NCBI GenBank assembly: GCA_021443945.1
Contig: JABUSF010000002.1
Location: forward strand, 102,109 to 119,170
Direction of reading: 5' to 3'
DNA from: Ileibacterium sp.
GTDB taxonomy: Bacteria; Bacillota_I; Bacilli_A; Erysipelotrichales; Erysipelotrichaceae
DNA length: 17,062 bases
The position numbers were made by a program, and so were the translations under genes. Shown here piece by piece: positions 13,747 through 17,062 of this stretch (positions are counted from its first letter, which is position 1; each line of letters opens with the position of its first letter). Below the pieces are notes generated by a model. The model saw only the letters and a program-made list of their open reading frames with translations, was not told the origin of the DNA and ran no database searches.

Positions 13747-15612
13747 ATGTTTGATGTTCTTGTTATAGGTGCTGGACATGCGGGCATTGAAGCTGCTATG
13801 GCAGCTGCCAGAATGAACATGAAAACGGCACTGATCACCTCCAGCCTGGATATGGCTGGCTCCATGCCGTGCAACCCCAGTGTGGGGGGGCCGGCCAAGG
13901 GAATTGTTGTCCGGGAAATCGATGCCCTGGGCGGACTGATGCCCATCGCAGCCGACCGGACAGCTCTTCAGTTTAAAATGCTCAATACCACCAAAGGACC
14001 GGGTGTCTGGTCCTTGAGGGTGCAGTCTGATAAAGAAGCGTACAAACGCTTTATGAAAGAAGCTTTGCAGGCACAGGAAAATCTGGAAATCATTGAAGGC
14101 CATGCCGTCAAAATTCTGACAGAAGACGGAAAAGCCGCCGGAGCGGAAATGGAAGACGGAACGATGGTGATGTCCAGAACAGTGGTTCTGACCGCCGGAA
14201 CGTACATGTCCTCCACCGTGCTCAAAGGCCATACAGCCATCAGCAGCGGACCGGAAGGACAGGAAACGGTCAATACTCTGTCTCAGTCACTGCGGGATGC
14301 CGGCATTCGAACATTCCGTCTGAAAACGGGAACACCTCCGAGAATTGCCACAGAGACCATTGATTTTTCCAAAGGGGAGCCTCAGCCGGGTTCCGGATAT
14401 TTTCTGTCGTTCTCAGAGACCACAAAACCCGAAGATGTCCGCTCTCCTGAAGAACAGGTACAGTGCCATCTGATCTATACCACGCCTGAAACCCATAAAA
14501 TTATTAACGAGCATCTCCATGATTCGGCCATGTATTCCGGCCTGGTCAAAGGAGTAGGTCCGAGATACTGCCCCAGCATTGAAGACAAGCTGGTTCGTTT
14601 TGCAGATAAGCCAAGACACCAGCTGTTTCTGGAACCGGAGTCTCTGGACTATGACACCATTTATATTCAAGGGTTCTCCACCTCGATGCCGGAGGATGTA
14701 CAGGAAATGATGGTTCACTCCCTGCCGGGACTGGAACATGCCAAAATTTTAAAATATGCCTACGCCATTGAATACGATGCCGTAGATCCGCTGCAGACAA
14801 AACCAAGTCTGGAAAACAAGATTGTGGAAAATCTGTTTACAGCCGGTCAGGTCAATGGCACATCCGGATATGAGGAAGCCGCCGGTCAGGGGTTAATGGC
14901 CGGAGCCAATGCAGCACTGAAAGTCCAGGGCAAAGAGCCTCTGGTGCTTGGCCGGGATGAAGCCTATATCGGGGTGATGATTGATGATCTCACTACCAAG
15001 GGAACGAAAGAACCCTACCGTCTTCTGACCAGCCGCGCCGAATACCGTCTGCTGCTGCGTCATGACAATGCTTGGGACCGTCTGATTGAAAAGGGGTATC
15101 AGACGGGACTTGTCAGCAAAGAACGGTATGAAGCCTGGAAGCAGGAAAAAGAGCTGACAGCCAAATGGAAGGAAGAACTTTCTCAAATGAAAGTTCACCC
15201 GAAGAGCTCTGTGAATGAGCTTTTGGAAGAAAAAGGCTATGAGCCTCTGGAACACGGAACCAATGTTCTGGATCTGCTGCGCCGTCCGGGAATCGATCTG
15301 GAAAGTCTGAAGCCATATATTGAAGGGCTGGACGTTCCGGAAAAGTGTGCCCGGTCCATTGAAATTGAAGTCCGTTATGCCGGCTATATTGAAAAGGCAA
15401 AACGGGATGTGGAAAGAATGAAAAAACTGGAAGACAGAAGGCTTCCGGAAGATCTGGATTATCTGCATATGGACAATCTGGCCCTGGAAGCCAGACAGAA
15501 ACTGGACAGCATCCGCCCAAGAACACTGGGGCAGGCCAGCCGCATTTCAGGTATTAATCCATCTGACATTGCCATTCTTTCGGCTCTTTCCAACACAAAA
15601 AAATCAAAATAA
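13747..15612 (+). CDS. mnmG: tRNA uridine-34 5-carboxymethylaminomethyl modification enzyme MnmG (GidA)
   Basis: With MnmE it installs the carboxymethylaminomethyl group on wobble uridine of several tRNAs, using FAD and methylene-THF. The 621 residues are standard. Markers are the FAD motif GAGHAG (8-13), PCNPSVGGPAKG with Cys42, RLKTGTPPRI (191-200), GPRYCPSIEDKLVRFADK with Cys275, QVNGTSGYEEAAGQG, TKEPYRLLTSRAEYRLLLRHDN, and the C-terminal GQASRISGINPSDIAIL that contacts MnmE. The segment normally read as KGPAVRALRAQAD is changed to KGPGVWSLRVQSD, with Trp88 replacing a well-conserved Arg. AAAGG lies 11 bases before the ATG; coupling to murJ likely helps. mnmE is not in this window. Confidence 0.96.
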   Translation: MFDVLVIGAGHAGIEAAMAAARMNMKTALITSSLDMAGSMPCNPSVGGPAKGIVVREIDALGGLMPIAADRTALQFKMLNTTKGPGVWSLRVQSDKEAYKRFMKEALQAQENLEIIEGHAVKILTEDGKAAGAEMEDGTMVMSRTVVLTAGTYMSSTVLKGHTAISSGPEGQETVNTLSQSLRDAGIRTFRLKTGTPPRIATETIDFSKGEPQPGSGYFLSFSETTKPEDVRSPEEQVQCHLIYTTPETHKIINEHLHDSAMYSGLVKGVGPRYCPSIEDKLVRFADKPRHQLFLEPESLDYDTIYIQGFSTSMPEDVQEMMVHSLPGLEHAKILKYAYAIEYDAVDPLQTKPSLENKIVENLFTAGQVNGTSGYEEAAGQGLMAGANAALKVQGKEPLVLGRDEAYIGVMIDDLTTKGTKEPYRLLTSRAEYRLLLRHDNAWDRLIEKGYQTGLVSKERYEAWKQEKELTAKWKEELSQMKVHPKSSVNELLEEKGYEPLEHGTNVLDLLRRPGIDLESLKPYIEGLDVPEKCARSIEIEVRYAGYIEKAKRDVERMKKLEDRRLPEDLDYLHMDNLALEARQKLDSIRPRTLGQASRISGINPSDIAILSALSNTKKSK

Positions 15613-15688
15613 CAGTTGCTTTTTGAAACGCCATGTTATTTTGAAAACCTTTGCGGTACTATAGTCACTTGAAGGGGAGGTGAGCATA

Positions 15689-16024
15689 GTGGAATCCAAA
15701 GGGAAAAAGACCACAAAAAGAAACTTCCTAAAAGGAAGCGCCCGCTGGCTTATGATTGGAGCCTGCGGATATTTCTGCCTGGGCATTGGGCAGGATCTCC
15801 AGACGATGATCTCGCTCAAAAGCAGCATCAGCAAAAACGAGAAAGCTCTTGAAGAAGTACAGGAGCAGAAAGAAGAAATGCTCACCACCAGAAACAACCT
15901 GACCAACCCGGACTACATCGAGTATCTGGCCAGGGGTAAATATCTGGTTACAAAGGAAAATGAACAGATCTTCAAATTTCCGCCCATTAACAAAAAAAGT
16001 TCTGAAAGCCAAGCATCCGATTAA
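15689..16024 (+). CDS. divIC: DivIC/FtsB-type septum formation initiator
   Basis: A 111-residue bitopic division protein. A basic cytoplasmic N-terminus (MESKGKKTTKRNF) is followed by one membrane helix at about residues 19-38, then a coiled coil (SSISKNEKALEEVQEQKEEM, running on to the NNL at about 69). The end carries the family motif DYIEYLARGKYLVTKENE and FKFP. In Gram-positive bacteria DivIC joins FtsL and DivIB at the septum. GTG at 15689 is chosen because GGGGAGG (15674-15680) sits 8 bases ahead. An in-frame GTG at 15680 would overlap that site. It follows mnmG by 76 bases, with a possible weak promoter (TACTAT at 15657). The usual neighbours tilS, hpt and ftsH are absent. Confidence 0.85.
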   Translation: MESKGKKTTKRNFLKGSARWLMIGACGYFCLGIGQDLQTMISLKSSISKNEKALEEVQEQKEEMLTTRNNLTNPDYIEYLARGKYLVTKENEQIFKFPPINKKSSESQASD

Positions 16025-16038
16025 CCGGATGCTTTTTT
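16011..16038 (+). terminator. Terminator of the murJ-mnmG-divIC run
   Basis: AAGCATCCG pairs with CGGATGCTT over a 6-base loop, followed by six T. The stem begins inside the last codons of divIC. An outer pair, AGCCAA and TTGGCT (16007-16012 and 16041-16046), could extend the structure. Confidence 0.88.
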
Positions 16039-16442
16039 GTTTGGCTGACGATTTCTGCGTTATGAAGAGAACACGAAACCCGTCCGTTTCCTGCTGGGAA
16101 GGAAAAAAAGCCCTGTTTCATACACTTTCGAAAGGGATCGTTTTCTAAAGTCAATCGAATAAATTTATACTTCTTTCATCATTCATGGTTCCCGGTAATG
16201 TGAAAGGAAAGTTATCCAAAATTCTGACAAAATAGTCCCATCGATATGGAAAACTTATGAATTAAACACAATAGAGTGTGCAGATCAAGTTTTCCATCAG
16301 CTGAAAAATTGAATAGAAAAGGCAGGAACAATCATTAAAAAATCAACAACGCACTGCCTTGTAGATGAAAAAATGCCATTTGATCACAGCGTCCTGATCC
16401 ATGGAAAGGGAGCAGTGGCTAAAGGCTGGAAAGGTTACCGCA
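16025..16442. other. Gene-free stretch with inverted repeats upstream of the winged-helix gene
   Basis: 418 bases without a convincing gene. A 28-codon frame at 16062-16148 has no ribosome site and is not called. Two inverted repeats are present: 11-base arms at 16246-16256 and 16287-16297, and 7-base arms AAGGCAG (16319-16325) and CTGCCTT (16354-16360). No promoter with good hexamers was found. A CTGACA near 16224 has no matching -10. The stretch may be a long regulatory leader of the following gene. Confidence 0.6.
16246..16297. repeat. Long inverted repeat with an inner hairpin
   Basis: Perfect arms ATGGAAAACTT and AAGTTTTCCAT are separated by 30 bases. That spacer holds a second small stem, CACA-atagag-TGTG (16267-16280). 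There is no T-tract, so it is not a terminator. A pair of binding half-sites or a folded leader RNA are both possible. Confidence 0.55.
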
Positions 16443-16931
16443 ATGGATAATAATGCAAAGAAACAGAATCACACAAATCAAGTTCAAACGATGGAAGCGA
16501 AGAAAAACTGGGCTTCTAAAAAGATCATTCTGGAGAACATGGCTGTTTCCATTTTGAAAGAGCCGAAGCCGGAATGGGACGAGGAAACGATTAAGCGAAA
16601 TACCGTGTATGCTTCCGGAAGCGTCCTTGCGGATCCTTATGCAGGAATAGTCTATAAGAAAAGCAGACGGCAGCCTTATGGACCGGTGGAAAGAGAACTG
16701 CTGCAGACTTTGATCCTGAATCGGACCGTCTTTTGCCCGCGCGGATCACTGATCAAAGTCATCAACGATGTGCATGATCACCGAATCAACGATAATACCC
16801 TGAATAAGCACATCAACAATATTCGAAGGTCTCTTGAAGATGACGGAAGAACCTATATTGCTACCCAATACAGCTATGGTTATAAGTGGGATATGCCCGT
16901 GTATAAATTTTATCTGGATCGGGACGACTGA
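16443..16931 (+). CDS. Orphan winged-helix (OmpR/PhoB-type) DNA-binding protein
   Basis: A 162-residue protein with a polar N-terminal stretch (about residues 1-55) and a C-terminal domain like the effector domain of OmpR/PhoB regulators. YGPVERELLQTLILN matches the usual LTxxExxLLxxLxxN; the helix NTLNKHINNIRRSLEDDG (118-135) matches the TLDVHISRLRKKLEDDG recognition helix; and YIATQYSYGYKWD (138-150) is the wing with its normal GYxW-like end. There is no receiver domain, and no kinase gene lies nearby. The ATG at 16443 is chosen because GGAAAGG lies 8 bases ahead. The in-frame ATG at 16401 has no ribosome site. The target and signal are unknown. It could control its own repeat-rich upstream region. 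Confidence 0.75.
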   Translation: MDNNAKKQNHTNQVQTMEAKKNWASKKIILENMAVSILKEPKPEWDEETIKRNTVYASGSVLADPYAGIVYKKSRRQPYGPVERELLQTLILNRTVFCPRGSLIKVINDVHDHRINDNTLNKHINNIRRSLEDDGRTYIATQYSYGYKWDMPVYKFYLDRDD

Positions 16932-17062
16932 ATAAGAAAACCGAAGCAAAGCGCAGCCAGCAGAGCCTATGACCTGCCGGCTGTTCTTTATTTTGCAGCC
17001 GGAAAAAAGCGGGTTTTGACCGTTTTGAAAACCGGATCATTTCAGCATTTATCCGGGGAATA
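16932..17062. other. Window end, no gene recognised
   Basis: The 131 bases after the winged-helix gene hold an inverted repeat CCGGCTG (16977-16983) and CAGCCGG (16996-17002) with a 12-base loop, and a weaker GGTTTT/AAAACC pair further on. Neither is followed by a T-tract on the + strand, so no terminator is called. Confidence 0.4.

Noticed and set aside
16062..16148. 28-codon reading frame after divIC
   Set aside because: No ribosome-binding site, no recognisable sequence, and it is the open tail of a frame running through divIC.

Overview
The window reads as chromosomal DNA of a low-to-mid GC Gram-positive bacterium (Bacillota). The support is strong AGGAGG-type ribosome sites, a mannose-family PTS permease, a YtgP/SpoVB-type lipid II flippase, a DivIC/FtsB-type division protein, an 8Fe-8S clostridial ferredoxin and a hexameric glutamate dehydrogenase. 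The protein style suggests an anaerobic gut lineage such as Erysipelotrichia, but this is an impression that has not been tested. I see no phage, IS element, CRISPR array, rRNA or tRNA.

Layout. Positions 1-1122 (+) hold the 3' part of a PTS IID gene and a small two-helix membrane protein, closed by a bidirectional terminator. Positions 1201-4694 (-) hold a uridine-kinase-like protein with a ThrRS-like N-terminus, a 58-residue ferredoxin and gdhA. gdhA is divergent from rpiB (4892-5332, +). rpiB converges on recQ (5370-7199, -), and the two share a terminator hairpin. A second divergent point leads to an apparent operon of a DUF1846/UPF0371 protein and two small unknown proteins (7338-9401, +).

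Positions 9402-10526 are the most unusual stretch. A CcpA-like site and a weak promoter precede a leader that folds on paper into a compact three-way junction. The leader precedes a 268-residue protein that resembles the N-terminal half of the long-chain mannitol dehydrogenase/mannonate oxidoreductase family. That protein has lost the Rossmann glycine motif and stops just before the catalytic segment. nnr (10534-12042, -) converges on it. Then murJ, mnmG and divIC run on the + strand (12119-16024). A 418-base gene-free stretch with nested inverted repeats leads to an orphan winged-helix DNA-binding protein (16443-16931).

Most genes are housekeeping: sugar uptake, nitrogen assimilation, pentose phosphates, DNA repair, NAD(P)HX repair, cell-wall precursor export, tRNA modification and division. 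No multi-gene defence or biosynthetic system is visible. The points worth a second look are the degenerate dehydrogenase with its structured leader, the two small proteins tied to DUF1846, and the orphan regulator with its repeat-rich upstream region.
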